DNA of 64,000 nt from Prinia subflava (taxonomy: Eukaryota > Chordata > Aves > Passeriformes > Cisticolidae): NCBI RefSeq assembly GCF_021018805.1, contig NW_026960612.1, positions 1,922,001 through 1,986,000 on the forward strand, given 5' to 3'. A program made the translations under genes and the position numbers. Below the pieces are notes generated by a model that had not been told where the DNA came from, ran no database searches, and worked only from the letters and a program-made list of their open reading frames with translations. Shown here one piece after another: positions 9,159 to 22,381 of this stretch (its first letter is position 1; each line of letters opens with the position of its first letter).

Positions 9159-9544
9159 TGTGGTGGTGGGTTTTTGTTAAGCTGTTTTGAGTTCTGTATT
9201 TTAATGGTTCTTCCCTGTTTCCCCCTGCTCGATGTGTCGGGTGCTGTCCAGGCATGTCCCCATTTTTGTCTACTTCTCCTACCCCTGCCCTGTCCCTAGA
9301 AGCTTCGGTCAGCTGTCCATCTTTCCCCTGACCCTGCCCTATGTTATGGAAAAACCTCTGTCCATCTGTCCTGGGACCAATCACCTGCTTGTTCCACACT
9401 CCCCACCTATTGGTTTTAAAAGTGGGCATGGGCTTTGTCTCCTGCTCTTTTTCGTCTCCACCTCTTGGGGAATAAAGGTCTCTGAGAAATTGTATGAAAA
9501 AGAGTCTTCTCTAGTCCTTGCTCCAAAGTCGAGGCCCTGCAACA
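9159..9544 (+). repeat. 3' LTR of ERV-B
   Basis: Begins TGTGGTGG after the polypurine tract and is taken to end at CTGCAACA. CCAAT is near 9377, a TTTTAAAA TATA-like element near 9414, and AATAAA at 9471-9476 with the expected R/U5 length after it. At 386 bp it is close in size to the solo LTR at 143-529. The right end could not be confirmed by a target duplication because the left end of the provirus is not visible. Confidence 0.65.
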
Positions 9545-11088
9545 CCTGTTGCTGTAGAAGAACAGCCTTGTTCTGCACCATTGCTTGAATCTCTTGGCAC
9601 AGCTGGGAGTCAGAGCTAGCTGGGATTTTACTGGCTGTGTCAGTAAAGTCTTCCAACTACGTAACTTCTAAAAAGGAGATGACTCGCACCACAAATACAA
9701 GCTGAACCCAACTATTCTGCAAGTCACCATGAATCTGAATGAGTAAGGCCAGAACTGCCAGCAGTTGGCTCACAGTACAGCCCAACTCTTAAAATCACCA
9801 CTCTGGTCCTGATGCAACATTTTGTGTGTCGCACTGCACTGAGAATCTGTTTTTTTCTAGAAATTGGAAGAACTGGCCTTTTGATAGCAAAATATTAACA
9901 TGAGATTCCTAGGCTGCATTATACTTTCTAACTGTAGAGAAACACTGCTTCTGTTTAAACTTCATGTCTACCACTACTTCCAAGATAACAGATTTTTTTT
10001 ATCTAGTCATTAAAAGAGAGCAACACTCAACTTTCATCTACCTAATATTATATGAAAATAATATATGTTTTGCAAGTAAGGAAGTGCTTTCTAGTCAGTA
10101 TCAACCAACAGCTGGGAAATCAAACTAAAGAATGCAACCGCAATTTATTTTTATCCGTGTAGCTTTTGTCCTGGTACCTATGTTTCATTTTTTTAAAAGT
10201 CAAAACTAAAGCCATTCAGCTACACTAAAAACACATCGACATCTTTAATAAAGTGGTAATAACTTTAAAATGTCTTCAAAGTTATAGATGTTATGAATGT
10301 TGAAGTAAATCAAAAAAAGACACCCATAAACTGAAAATTTCAGTTTTTTGTAAAGCACAATTTAAAATTAATAACCAACATTCAAAGATGTGCTTCCATC
10401 TTCCCATAGAGTACAATTGCACATTTTTTATGCTTCCTAAAACATGACAGCAGATAAGTCTATGTGATGTCCTAAAAATAGACATGCAAGAACCTTGCCA
10501 TAGAGCTTAAAAAAATTCCCTGTCTCCCAAAATGACACATTCATCACACATTTGACACATTTCATTAATATCAATTTTTATTCTCATGTGAGTGAATTTG
10601 TCTGGAGTTTGTATGATTACTATTAAAAAAAGTTCTTGAATAAAATATGAATCATCAGTTCTGTTCTATTCAAAGTGGTTTCCAACTTCACCCTATCCAG
10701 TCTTCTTAAATGTTCCTAAAGATATGTTACGAAGTAAATTTTCACTGGCATTTCAGTCAGGCCACAGAAATTACTTGAATTATGTACAGCAACAGCATCT
10801 CAGTTGGTAAGTACTGTCTACCATTCCTGTTGCTATTGAATGCAGCTATAAAATAAGAAGGAAAACATCTGAGGACTTAATGCAAATTTGTTTCATACTA
10901 TTTCCTTATAAATCCCATTTTATATATATATGTGTGTGTGTGTGTGTATATATATATATAGTTAATTCTAAATATTTTTTATTTTGTTGTTTCATATTAG
11001 TCATAATACTCTGAAAAGTTTAAAAATAAATTCCTATCACTATCACTAAAGTGAAATAAATGGTTATTCTGTTATTTCTTATAACCAC
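9545..11088. other. Non-coding, no recognised gene
   Basis: AT-rich sequence with no convincing exon or repeat. It contains a compound microsatellite at about 10920-10961, (TA)n(TG)n(TA)n, on a TATA background. Confidence 0.6.
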
Positions 11089-12411
11089 TGTCATGGATTA
11101 CTACTGGCCAGATGTTAATGCACCCATGAGTGTATGTTTTTCCTTATGAGCTACTGTGAGATGTGGTCAAGAACAGAGCAGAGCAGGCTTAAAACTTGAA
11201 AACAGAGAACAAAACTTTATTACATTACATAGGAACAGAAATAGAAAGGAAAACTCTAAACACACACACAAAACATAAATGAAACTTTCCCAGAACATTT
11301 CTTCTCCTCTAATTTCCACCCCCTACACGTTACCCTCCATAGACCAAACCCTTGGGTTTTAAATCAATCACCACTCAAAAAACTAATCTTCAATTCAGCA
11401 AGGGAGAGAGTAGCTTCTCTCGCACCACAGACTGCTTTTCAGAAAACACGGGTCCACTCCTTATGTGTTTCCATGTCACCCATGGCACTGCCTGCAGAAG
11501 TTGCTGTGGTGACACTCTCTTTTCCATGTCCAGTGCTCTCACCACTGTCCATGGGCCAAAGCTGCATATAGGGCTCTTTTAAGGATGCTTGCGTGCTGAG
11601 CTCTCCCTATTTTTCCCCTGGGGCCAAGGGTTCTAAGAGCAGGTCTCCCCTGAGGGCAGAGGGTGCTACTACACCCTCCCCCTCTCTTCTCTGCTCTCTC
11701 CACTCTTAAAGTGCCAGTCACTGTAGCAAAAGCAAAGGCAGTTGTATCTACCTAAATGCAGTTTATGTTCAAAAGAAACTTGAGTTCAGTCTATGGCTAA
11801 CATTATGCAAGAAAAGTCTAGCTCAGACAATTCCCTGCCCATCTAGGGTTCTTTTCCAGTCGTGTTTTATCATCTCGGTTTCAGGCTGTTTTTTCTTTCT
11901 CTTCTGAAACTACTAGCCATGAGAAGCAATGCCTGGGAGAAAATTTTCCTTCTGCTAAAAAAGGGTTAACAATTTCTGGCTCCCAGCAGGGTGCAGGCTC
12001 AGGCACTCCCAGGCTCCACAACTCCCACACGTGGCTGGGCATCTTGTCCCGGGGGGGGGGGGGGGGAAAGGCACCTCCACAGTTTTCCACCCCTCTATCC
12101 TGGATGGAGCCAGCTCAGCTCCAGTTCTGTCTCCTCTCTTCTCCCCCCGGGGCCCCAGCTTACTTCAGACCGGCCGCGTGGTTTTCTTCAGCTTGGCCAC
12201 GTGCCCCCCCCCTCCCCCACCCAGCCTGGGTAGGGGAGGAGGGAAACGGTGTTCCTCTCTTGAAAGCAGAGCCAGAAAAGAAGTCGTCTTTCTGAGAAGC
12301 CTCGCTTTTAACCCCTTGTGTCCTTGGAGGCGTGTCCAACCCCTCAGTGGCCACTGATTGGTTTGACCACAGCCTCTTGAAAAAAACCTCACTTCCCCTC
12401 AAACCAGGACA
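11089..12411 (-). repeat. Solo LTR, 1.3-kb family, copy 1
   Basis: On the plus strand it reads TGTCATGG at the left and CCAGGACA at the right, flanked by ACCAC at 11084-11088 and 12412-12416, a perfect 5-bp target duplication. A TTTATT (AATAAA on the minus strand) about 130 bp from the left end sets minus orientation. It aligns along its length with 24423-25767. It carries a 15-base poly-G run near 12051 and a GC-rich promoter-like section near 12110-12240. The open frames inside it are products of GC-rich sequence. Confidence 0.9.
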
Positions 12412-13405
12412 ACCACTCAAAACACAGGTCTAATACAATGTATTATGTTATTAGAAACAATATATCCTCTTTTTTTTTTTTTTAAGGAAAGAAGAATTAA
12501 AAGTAAATTATTTGAAACATCTTAACACTTATTCCCATGGCTCTTGCTGAGGGAAGCAGAAGAGAGGATTTTCTAATACAACCCTCATACACTGCCATCT
12601 GCTGCTGCTTGAATCTGGTGAACATATATATCATACGTTTTCCTTTTGGCAATCCTTGCCAGTGCTTTTGAAGTTCACTAGGAATGCTAGGGCTTGTGAG
12701 AACAACAGATGGATAATACTCTTTACTGTCAAGGAGGTATACTGTTTAAACTTCATCACCCAGATTTGCCAGGAAACCTTAGCAATGCTGTAACACAGCC
12801 CTGCTGCTTTATTGTGACTTCTCCTTATGGAGGGCTGTTCTGAACTATGACTTTACTAAGAGATGACAGTGACTTGCCTAAAATGGCATTTCCTCTTGGT
12901 TGTGTTCAAAAATATTTGTTTGATTTATTCCTCTGTTTTCATCCCCAAAATTCAATTTCAAACTATACTCCAGCCGCACTTCCATCTCTTTTTATTTCTC
13001 TGTTTATAAGTTGTATTAACAATGTATTGGTACCATATCAGTACCCGATATCAATGTGTTTGCATCATGGGACTGAGTTAACAAAAAAGTAAAAAACCCT
13101 TTGTTTTTAAATATGCTGACCCAAGTAACACACTATTGATATGCATTTCTTTCTATAACCTGTCAGTCATCATCAAACCTGAACACCAGACTTTCAGCTT
13201 AATTAATTACATTTGCTGCTTGTTCAGGTAAAACTAGAAAAAAATTACTTCAGAGCACAAAAGGCATTATGTGGTCTTTTTCATTAAGCCAATTTGAAAC
13301 CACAGCTCTGGATATAAGGTTCCATATTGCTTATGTGAACAAGCCCAAAATTGCTTTAATCCACTACATAAATAATGGCAGTGCTGAAAAAGTCAGAAAA
13401 CTCAC
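12412..13405. other. Non-coding, probably intronic
   Basis: No gene or repeat recognised apart from a T-rich run near 12470. It lies 3' of the last collagen exon seen and could be intron or flank. Confidence 0.5.
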
Positions 13406-13450
13406 CACTTGTCCATCTCTCCCAGGAATACCAGGCACTCTGACAGAACC
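13406..13450 (-). CDS. Collagen exon, 45 bp, partial gene
   Basis: On the minus strand a pyrimidine-rich acceptor ending TTTCCCTCCAG precedes 45 coding bases reading GSVRVPGIPGRDGQV, followed by a GTGAGT donor. Forty-five bases and phase 0/0 are standard for fibril-type collagen exons. The G-X-Y pattern holds except in the second triplet, which starts with AGA (Arg) where Gly would be expected. This may be a natural interruption, as fibril-associated collagens have, or a substitution. It is the most 3' exon I can see. Confidence 0.65.
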
Positions 13451-15901
13451 CTGGAGGGAAACAGACACCAGTGTTTAGCAAATTAAACATGTCGTGAAAC
13501 CTTTCATCTCATAATACAGTATTTAGAAATAATGGTGAATGTTTGTTTATTGTAGCTGCAATAAATTTTTCAAGAACTCATTTTTATCCAAGCTGAGCTC
13601 TCCTTTCAGTTGAGATTTTATACTAATTAGACATATTCTCATGTTGTATATTTTAAAGACTTAAAGTATGGCCTTTTCCAGAAACAAGCTTCAAGCTCAT
13701 GTTTTGGAATGTTGTAGATGCTTCACAAGAAATGTAAGAATTAAAATGCTATTCCATTTAATGCTCTCAATAAGTTTTGAGACTGATCCCATGCAATTGA
13801 ATATAGCACCTGAACAAAACTATTAATGCTTCTAGAGGCATCATTCAAGCTCAATAACTTGTGGCACCAATCCATCTCGAGGCTTTTAAGAGATAATCTG
13901 CAGTGTTTCAGTCTGACAGTATAAATTACAGATACACTTTTAAACTGCACCGATACTAGTGCAATCAAAATTAAAAGGTCAGTACAGGCCAAACACAAGG
14001 GACAAAGAAGGAAAAAAATTAACAATGACTCATAACATTGGAGGGATCTTTTTTATACAGCTCTCATACTGTAAGTTTCTACGTGATGGATAATTCCTTT
14101 GAAGGACCTTGTGCAACTTGCTATGGAAGTTCAGTGAAAACACAAAGCACAAGGAAAGCAGGAGAGCTGCATCTGCTTGTACAGCATTCTCCTCTTATAA
14201 AGATGGTGCTGCTCAGCAAGGGAACTGAAAGAATTGCTGCAAGGCAATCCCCCCTGTGTTTTGGTTAGAGGTGTCTCTAAAATTACCACCAACACCCAAA
14301 GGAAATTTGTCCAAAATGGATGCACATATTTCTCAATAATAAAGTTGGGAAATCCTGTGAAACAGGAAAAGGAAGGAACTTATGAGGGTCTCAAAAACCC
14401 TCCAAGAGCTAGTAACAGAGCTTTGAATCAATGAGAAATAATAAACCGCATCCCAGCATATCTCCATGACTCACAAAGCTCTCCTCTTTCTCCCAAAGCT
14501 TCCACTTTGGCATCCTTGTTGTCTCTTTTTGCTGGATGCATGGTCATGGCTTTAAGTTACTGCAAAGGGGCCTGAGTGAACATTTTCACATCTCTGTATC
14601 AGTTTACCAGAAAACTAGAAGGCAAAGCTCAGGAGGGCATTAAACCATCAGCCTCAATAAACTATCCTATGTATAACAGTTCTTCCTCTCAGTGGCAGCT
14701 GATTATTTTTCTCACGAAACACCAGATGTTAGAAAGTGTAAAATGAAGCTGATTCTACTGTGATAAGTAAATGTTTGTCAGATATTCAAAAGTTCATCAG
14801 CACATGGGTTTTTCTTATGTTGTACAGGCAAAATATCCTCCTCCACAATTCTTAGGGTATAGCTTTATAACAGCAACTTAGACATGAGCCACATTCCTGC
14901 ATTGCCAAACACAAAGGGTAGTCCTCTCCTTCAGCCTGCAAACTCTATACAGCCCACAGCTGTCAAAATTCCACCAATTTGTATCCTTTGGGATTATGTT
15001 TTTACATATCATAGGTTTTTCTTTCTTTTGTTAAAAAAGTTTCATTTTAACAGATGCTTCACTCTAAAGAACATTATCTCAGAAGAAGAAAAGCATGCAT
15101 CCTTCTTACATATGTCAATACTACTTATTTCTTCCTCTTTTTTTTTTTTTTTTACCTTTATACAAATTATAGCTGTTTTATTAAATACCTTTCATACAAC
15201 TTTTCAATCTTTTGAAATCAGCTAGAAAATTACTCACCTTGGTGGTATGTGAGTCAGATGCTGGAAAAGTACCACTGACTAGCTGTTACTGCTGATATTC
15301 TGAGGACTGTTTTAATGGTGCAATTCCATAAATCCTAAATTCACTCAATCAAACCGAGGCAGTCAGCTTTAATGAGTGTAAATAACGCTGAAGGCATTCC
15401 CAGGAAGTCCGGTCTCAGGTTACCGAAGGAACAGGAAGACGCTGGCAGACCACCTGAACACCACCAGCCAAGCACTATTTTTCAGCAACACCTAGGTCCT
15501 TTGTTTCTGCTGGTCAATTCTTTAGTCATATAGCACTGATCTACTTGAGTAAAGACATGCATTTAATCAGAAACTTTATCTCCCCACCTTTCACAACGTT
15601 TTAACTTTGGTTTCCTAATCCTACCAGTGTATGAATGAGAAAATTATAGTGACCTTTTCACCTGAAAGTTAAGCAGACAGATTGAAAACAGGCTGCTCTG
15701 CATTGCTTGAACTTCTTATGATGGGGGAAATGAGAAATCTTGTGTGTCACATTATAGGGCTCCATTTTGCAAAAACAAAATTCAGAACCTAAGCTAATTG
15801 ATTCAATGCAGTGTACAGTAGCTTATTCCATTCACCTTTTCTGTTTGCAATTTGGCACAGGAGGAATAATCATTTTCACAGCATGGTTGTTTATACTATA
15901 C
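13451..15901 (-). other. Intron between collagen exons
   Basis: Lies between two collagen exons on the minus strand. No further exon or repeat with clear ends is visible; poly-T is near 15130. Confidence 0.5.
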
Positions 15902-15928
15902 CTTTTGTCCTGGAGGCCCCTGAGGTCC
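15902..15928 (-). CDS. Collagen exon, 27 bp, partial gene
   Basis: Minus-strand acceptor TTTTCCCTTTGCAG, then 27 bases reading GPQGPPGQK (three perfect G-X-Y triplets), then a GTATAG donor. Exons of 27 bp that start with a complete Gly codon are known in non-fibrillar and fibril-associated collagens. It is in phase with the 13406-13450 exon (both phase 0). Confidence 0.75.
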
Positions 15929-16833
15929 CTGCAAAGGGAAAACAATTCAATTATCATCAAAACTCCAGCCAATTTAAACTGAAATGACTAATTAAGACTG
16001 TCTTATTGTGTAAGCACTCTGATACTGGACTGAAAACAGCTGATGTTTCATAAATCAAAGAAAAGTAAAAGTTTATGCTCAAAATGCATAATGAATCATT
16101 TCACTTTTGGAACTGATCTAACTACTAACTAGAATACTCAAATTTTCCTCCTTCTAATCTTTTCTCTTCCAAGCTGTTTCTTCTAATACTGACAAATATT
16201 CCAACATTAGGATAACTGTGGTTTTTCTCTCTCTTATATCAGCTAACAGCCAGTTGAGTGTCTACAGTAATATATCAGCCTGTCAGCATAAAAACAAGGT
16301 TTATGCAAACAAATATTTTTGAGATAGAGAGAAGCATAAACCTCAAAATCTTCTCACCTTCTAAGTATCAGCACACACGACTGTGTTATACCCAACTTGT
16401 AATGTGTGCCATCATTTGCAAGTGAAGAGAAAAATCTTTAACTTCAGAAATCGTTAAAAATGCTCTTGGGAAGCAAAGAACCACCATTTTGTCCCTATGA
16501 CCTGAGAAGGCAGGAGGAGATATCTCAATTCAGGAAAGTTTAACTTTCCTTAATGTCATACAGGAGGCAAGATCTTGTTGATGTTAAGAGGACCCATTTC
16601 TCATCTGGTGTCTCTGAAGTGCCCAGGTGGCCACAGTGGAGAGGGGAAACAGACAGAAAGTAGATCAACCAACCATGTCTTGGACACTTTGGCAGTCTGT
16701 TTTGGTAACAGCCAGACCATGTTCACCACAGTTCTATGCACTTCTGTCCCCAGGTTCCTACTGTGGGCACTAGTGCAAGCTGTGGGTGCTGGTACTGTAT
16801 CAAGCAAGGTGGATTCAGAGTCCATGAGCATGC
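15929..16833 (-). other. Intronic sequence
   Basis: No exon, RNA gene or repeat recognised. Confidence 0.45.
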
Positions 16834-16838
16834 AAAAC

Positions 16839-17451
16839 TGTCTTGGGTTGAAAAATGTAACCAAAAATGTGTATTCTATTTTCATCTGTTGAAGCCAGTT
16901 GGGAGATATTGTTCTTTATCTCTTGTGCCTCTAGGGGAAGAAAGAGGGCAGATACCTTCTGTTAATGGGACAACTGATAACACCAGACAAGGCAGTGCCT
17001 TCTTATCTCTTCCTCCACCCATCCTCCTCTGAGGGACATCACCTGTGAATGGGCCATTCAAGGCCTCTCACATGACTGATAACATTACTTCATTCCATTG
17101 TGAGATGCTCCACCCAGTGGGAGGAGCCAAAGCCTTTCCACCAGGATAAAACCAGCAATCCCAAACACTAAGATAGCCTGTTTCCACTGGATTCCCAGAG
17201 GATGGCTGGACTCTTTTCTTGAGGATCATCTCTACTTCAACGGAGCCACATTTGTCACTCTGGGAAGACTTATTTCAGGCTGCTTCCAACACCCTGACAC
17301 ACAGGGTGGCAGGTTTACATTCTGACTCTCTCAGTGGTCCTTTGGGCTACTGCATTTATTTTATTTTACTCTTTGTTGTTTGTTTCTTGTCTCTGTATTA
17401 AATTGTATTTCTGACTTGGAGTCTCTCTAGTTTTGCTTTCAGACCAGTACA
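16839..17451 (+). repeat. Solo LTR, 613 bp
   Basis: Starts TGTCTTGGG, ends CCAGTACA, with AAAAC at 16834-16838 and 17452-17456, a perfect 5-bp target duplication. A TATA-like GGATAAAA near 17144 and an ATTAAA near 17396 give plus orientation, antisense to the collagen gene. No coding sequence inside. Confidence 0.85.
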
Positions 17452-17456
17452 AAAAC

Positions 17457-18644
17457 ACAACACAAAAACTGGGGAACACAAATCCTTCTGATGTGAGAAA
17501 GAATAAAATTGATTTTGATTTATTGTGAGAAAGAAAAAGATTGATACCAGAACTGCAATTATTCATTAAAACAAAAGGATTTCTGCTTCAAAATGTGAGG
17601 CTGATTTTATTCTTAAATTAGTGTGAAGTTAGGCAGAATCCTCCACTGTTGGTAGATGCAGGGCCTGTTGGAATGTTTGCTCGGATGCAACTTTAAACTG
17701 TTAACAAGGGAAAGCTCCACTGGTGGTAATTCTGAGTGCTGCATCCACTCGTGAATGAAAGCCTTGCAGTTTTAAACGTGGATTGGTATGTCTAAGGTTT
17801 GGCATCAAACCTTGCAAAAGCATAGATCAGTGTTGCTTCTTGAAACTTTTGCCTGATTGTTTTAACAGAAAGAAAGTATTGTGAGCATCTCCTTTATACT
17901 GTAGAGACAGATTCTGATGAAGGAAATTCACCTGTGAGGTGGAGGGTGACAATTTTACTCCCTTGCCTTCAAAAGAAAGCAGAAGTACCTAAACACTCAG
18001 CACTGGTGATGATCAGAGCAATGAATATAGTGAGCATCTGCTTTTTCAGATGGACAAAAAATGTCCCTAGTTCAGAGTGTTTCACAGAAACTGCTGTTTA
18101 AATCAAGTTGTCTTCTCAGTAAGTGCCTGAGAGTGAGTGATCTGTTGGGTAAGGAACCAAAAATATAACAAGCCCACAGTGTTCTGACACTGTTCAAGTG
18201 CCTGACACCATCCTTCTCTTCTTCCATGAGAAAGACACAAGTGTGTCTAGCATTTTAAAATGAGCCAAGAAATTAATGCTCAAACTAGTGCTTTCCCTAC
18301 AGCAATGTTATCAAAACAGTCTCCAAATGTCAACATCCTGGGCCTCAGTTGTCTGTTGACCTGTTGCAAACTAGTCTGCTGCATTTGAGGGTTATTTCAG
18401 GTCTTGGGAAAAATCCCTCCATCAGTAGGCCAAAGTGAATACAGAACAACTGAAGACCCCCTTCATAGCTCATACCAGCTACTTTTATGTGCAAGGGATA
18501 GATATATCAGTTTCTAGCTATTTAAGAAGCTATTAAAACGTTCTTAAGACCTTCAGCTATATTGAATGACTATTGGGGAGCCCTTAATACAATACTACTA
18601 TATGAAGGTAAAATGATAATTCACTTACTAATATTAGCCCTCAA
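17457..18644 (-). other. Intronic sequence
   Basis: Nothing recognised beyond short open frames without supporting features. Confidence 0.45.
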
Positions 18645-18650
18645 AGCAAC

Positions 18651-19084
18651 TGTGGAATTGCATTTTATTGAAATGGTATGCTCTGGCTCACCCCTGGAAA
18701 GTGTATGGTTTATTCCAAGTCTGTAACCTCTCCTGCAGTATCGTGTGTCTGTAACGCCATTGGCCCAAGAATCAATCCGTGCCCACTTCAAATCTCCCTG
18801 TTAAGGGTGCAAAGGGAGGGGGCTCTCCCTCTTTGCTCCGGAGGCCTCTGGAGGCTCTGCTCCTCTCCCCTTCCCTCTCCCCTTCCCTCTCTCCCCCCTC
18901 CTTTCCCCCTCTCCTTTAGTGACCATGCAGCCTTCCTGGAGTTGGACTCCAAATAAATCCTCGTCTAAACAGCACCTGTCTGAAGTCTCCTTGCCTGTGT
19001 GCATGCAAATACCAGCAAACATAGGGCTCGAGGGGCCCGCCGGGGAACCCCCCCCAGGAACCCCCCCAAATCCACACTGCAACA
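18651..19084 (+). repeat. Solo LTR, 434 bp, with a long pyrimidine tract
   Basis: Starts TGTGGAATT, ends CACTGCAACA, flanked by AGCAAC at 18645-18650 and 19085-19090, a perfect 6-bp target duplication typical of class II elements. AATAAA near 18953 gives plus orientation. Between about 18853 and 18917 one strand is almost entirely C and T. The poly-C runs near 19048 and 19061 lie in U5. Confidence 0.9.
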
Positions 19085-19090
19085 AGCAAC

Positions 19091-22000
19091 CTGTTAAATG
19101 TACTCTCTCTTGAGGACTTTCTGCCTGGTGCTTGCAGCTGTCAGCCTGTGGGATGGATATAATTCCAGACATTTCAGAAAACATTTTTTCCCAGAATTTC
19201 CTCCTCATCCCTGACATGGTGCCAGCTTTTCCAGATGAGTTACTGAACATGAAAATATTTACATAGGAGCATAGTCTTGCTCTTATGGTGGCTTTAAAAT
19301 GAATCATTCAGAGAAAAGAAGCAGCAGATACTTATCAATAAATATCTTAAGCAATTAGAAGTTTTCCATTTCTGGTACTTAAGCCTTTACTCAGACTGGA
19401 AGTAGCCCTGGTGTTTCACATCCACTGAGCCTCTTGATGACAAGAACAGTCCTCAACAGTACAGCTACCTTCAGAAATTGCATGGTATTGACTCAAAAAA
19501 CCCAATTTCAAATAAAAGCTTACCTAAATTGATACATTTCACAAATTACACAGGATAACAAGTCCTTATCCTTAGAATGTTCTGACTGCAAAACATACCT
19601 GAATAGAAACAATTTTTCTTTAAAACACTGCTCCCTAGCATTGGGAAAGAAGCTCAAAGCCATTGGAAACTTAACAGCTCATTCACAGACAGCTCTCATC
19701 CCTCCCTCACATAAGACAGCAGCCATTTAACAGAAAACGTGAAATTAGGTTACTAACAGAAAACTTCTTTAAAAAAAAAACAAAACAAAAAAAGCCTGTA
19801 TAACACTTCAGAATTGTGCTTATTTTTCTAGAATTACCTAAAATGTCTGCTCAAGGCACAGAATGGCACTGGACAGATAGAAATAAGCAAGTAAATAAAA
19901 TCTGGTAGGAAAAAAAAAATAATTAAAAAAATAAAAAAAAACCCCAAAAAAACACAACCAACTAACTAAACACCACAAAAACCAAAAACATCAAACCAAA
20001 GAAAAAAACCCCAAACCAATAAGGCTTTATCTTATTTCCAGAGGTGTAAATGACAGTTTTTAAAAGAATCTATGTAGAAAATTCCATATGAACAAGTATT
20101 TTTTTCCCCTCTATTATTCTACTGAACTGGGGACCATCCTGTGCTACCCACTCAATGAACAGACCGTAAGACTAGCAATCAAAATCTCTATGTAGGACTT
20201 GAAACAGAAGCAGAAGGCAAGAAATGTGTGACCGTTTCCAACCAGTTCCTTAGGATGCTTTGTTTTTATGTTTTTCTTTATTTTTCTTCACCTCTTCTAT
20301 GTTCTGTAACAGCTGCAGCAATATCCTAGCCCTGCTATTTGCTCCAGCATAACCAAAGGGATGCTTTGCAAATGCAAAGCTAAGCTTCCCTCTGGACAGA
20401 TGTTATGCCCCTGGGTCCTGGCAGCCAGTGCAGAGCTGCTGCCACAGGTCCCCACCTCACTCCCAAAGCCTCGGCTCTGCAGTGACCACACACACAGAAC
20501 CTGCTGTAATCTCCACCAGCTGGAGGCTCCATCTACACCACAGGTAACATACTGCCACTCTGTCACACCATCATATCTGGGAATATGAAGGAGGTAAAAC
20601 AGAAACACACAGACCTTTAAAACCATCGGCTGATAAAGAAAACAAGACAATCCCAGACGTATAGAATTCTTTCACCTAACTACATGTACATATATATGAT
20701 AACTGTCATGGATCAAAAAATCACTCCATAATAGTCTATGCAGATTATGTTGATAGCAAATATTTTTCTTTTGCCTGCATCATTGAAAGCTGCCAGAGTT
20801 TCCACAAAGGGATGCTTAGAATCAACTCCTAAACCACTGGAAATTGATGTCAAAAAGCTCATTTTATAAAGAGTATCTAGGCTTCAAAAATTCCAAAGAG
20901 AGTTTATGACTACTGTTCAGATTAAGTGACTGCTCTGCATTTTTGAGGATTATGTGACTTTTCCTCAAATTGACACATATTCACAGAGGAACTTCAGTTG
21001 AGAAGGCTGAAAATTTTGGTTCCAAGACTTGCCCAGCATAGGAAGATAACTAAATATAATGAAAATTAAAAATAGTTCTTGCTCTTTCAGCCATCATGAA
21101 CATTTCAGAAGAGCTCTTTCCCACCATGTCCAATTGAGTAAACTAGCTAGGCAGCTGTGACAACTTATTGCAGGGCTTCACTGAGTTAGGTTCTCATTCA
21201 AATAACTCCACAGTAGGAAGATGGAAAAACAAGCTGTGTTGCTCCAAAGAAATTCAACTGCCCTCTGTGTTTCTCTGGAGAAGGAGAATTATCAATAATA
21301 CCTAAACACTTGGAAAATTGGGTAACTAAGGATAAACAAATGTGTACAAAAGTCTTCTATGCAATTGTGTTTTTCAAAAGGTAAAATATTTCCATTATGA
21401 GTGCCATTCTTCAACCACTGTTTTTGGAAATCAACCAAACCTCCAGAGACTGTAGCATGTCAGGTCTTTGCATTATAGAAATGATTGAATGAAATTAGAC
21501 ACTTCAGTTGGTCTTTAACAAGTAACTATTCAGAATAAATTAAAAGGAAAAAACCCCACAAAACAAAAGACACCAAAAACTAACAAAAAACCCTAAAAAC
21601 AAAATCACCAACATCACCCACCCCCCCAAATCAAACCAAACTGAAAAGACTTACCTAAGTGTAGTTACAACAAAGTTTGGGGTCCAGCATCCTTACTACA
21701 CCTCCTTTCTAATATTACAATTGTATTTTCCTTTGATGCTTCATATGTTCCCTGTGTTTTAGCACGCTGCAAAATAAGAAAATTCTGCCCTGAAAAGGTT
21801 AAAGCTGCAGTTTCAAAGAGAGAGAGACTAATTCAGGGTGTGATACATTAGCAACCCTCTCAAGGTACTTTTGCATTCAAGTTGTAGGGGCTCAGTTGCT
21901 TAATGTTTGAAGAAATGTATGATTTAAAAAGTTGGGGCATTTTCAATTTGCAGGTCTGGGGCAGGAATAATGATTTGTTTTACAAGGTGTCAGAGTTCAT

Positions 22001-22381
22001 GGATAATGAGCACAAACACCAAATGAAAATGCCTTACAAAAACATAATGAATACGTGAACGGTTTTGTGTACTGAATAAGTTATACAGAAAAATAGGTCA
22101 CAATGGTGCAATATGCTGTCATACAAAAACTTTCTTATTCCAGAGCCTTGCAAACAAGAAAAAAAAAAAAAAACCCCAAAAACACAACCAAAGATTAACT
22201 AAACAACCAAAAGAATTTTTTTACTTCCATACCTCCTATAAAAGTAAAAGCTCTTTGTAACCAGAAGACCTCTTGGAAGCATTGTTTCTATATTTCTATG
22301 AAACAAAAGAAGTTCCAGGACTGTTCCTGAGGACAGATATTTTCCCTTTGGTCCCTGTAAGAATCATTAAACACTTAGAAC
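19091..22381 (-). other. Intronic sequence with A/C-rich low-complexity blocks
   Basis: Three low-complexity blocks of A runs with CCCC and ACAAAC motifs lie at about 19905-20020, 21545-21635 and 22155-22200. No exon with convincing splice sites was found; one weak candidate at 22322-22354 was rejected. Confidence 0.5.

Larger units (their letters stand above)
6605..9544 (+). mobile_element. ERV-B: 3' half of a second class II provirus
   Basis: Starts without an LTR inside the RT thumb, then RNase H, integrase, a remnant of the env transmembrane subunit and a 3' LTR, all on the plus strand. The RT segment TLRDLQQLCGSLNW is of the class II type. Several stops and one frameshift near 6757 disable it. 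Most of env (surface subunit and first half of the transmembrane subunit) is missing between about 8600 and 8790. ERV-A ends exactly where ERV-B begins, so ERV-A may have inserted into ERV-B. Confidence 0.8.

Noticed and set aside
10920..10961. CRISPR-like or regulatory repeat
   Set aside because: Simple TA/TG dinucleotide microsatellite.
12031..12420. Several overlapping open frames on both strands
   Set aside because: Lie in the GC-rich part of the 1.3-kb solo LTR; no start context or domain.
18801..19307. 168-codon minus-strand frame
   Set aside because: Runs across the solo LTR and both of its edges, with purine-tract low-complexity sequence; not conserved structure.
22322..22354. Possible collagen exon on the minus strand (acceptor TTCTTACAG, then GPKGKYLSS)
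   Set aside because: Only two triplets fit G-X-Y and no usable donor follows; it lies just next to the CR1 end and may be chance.
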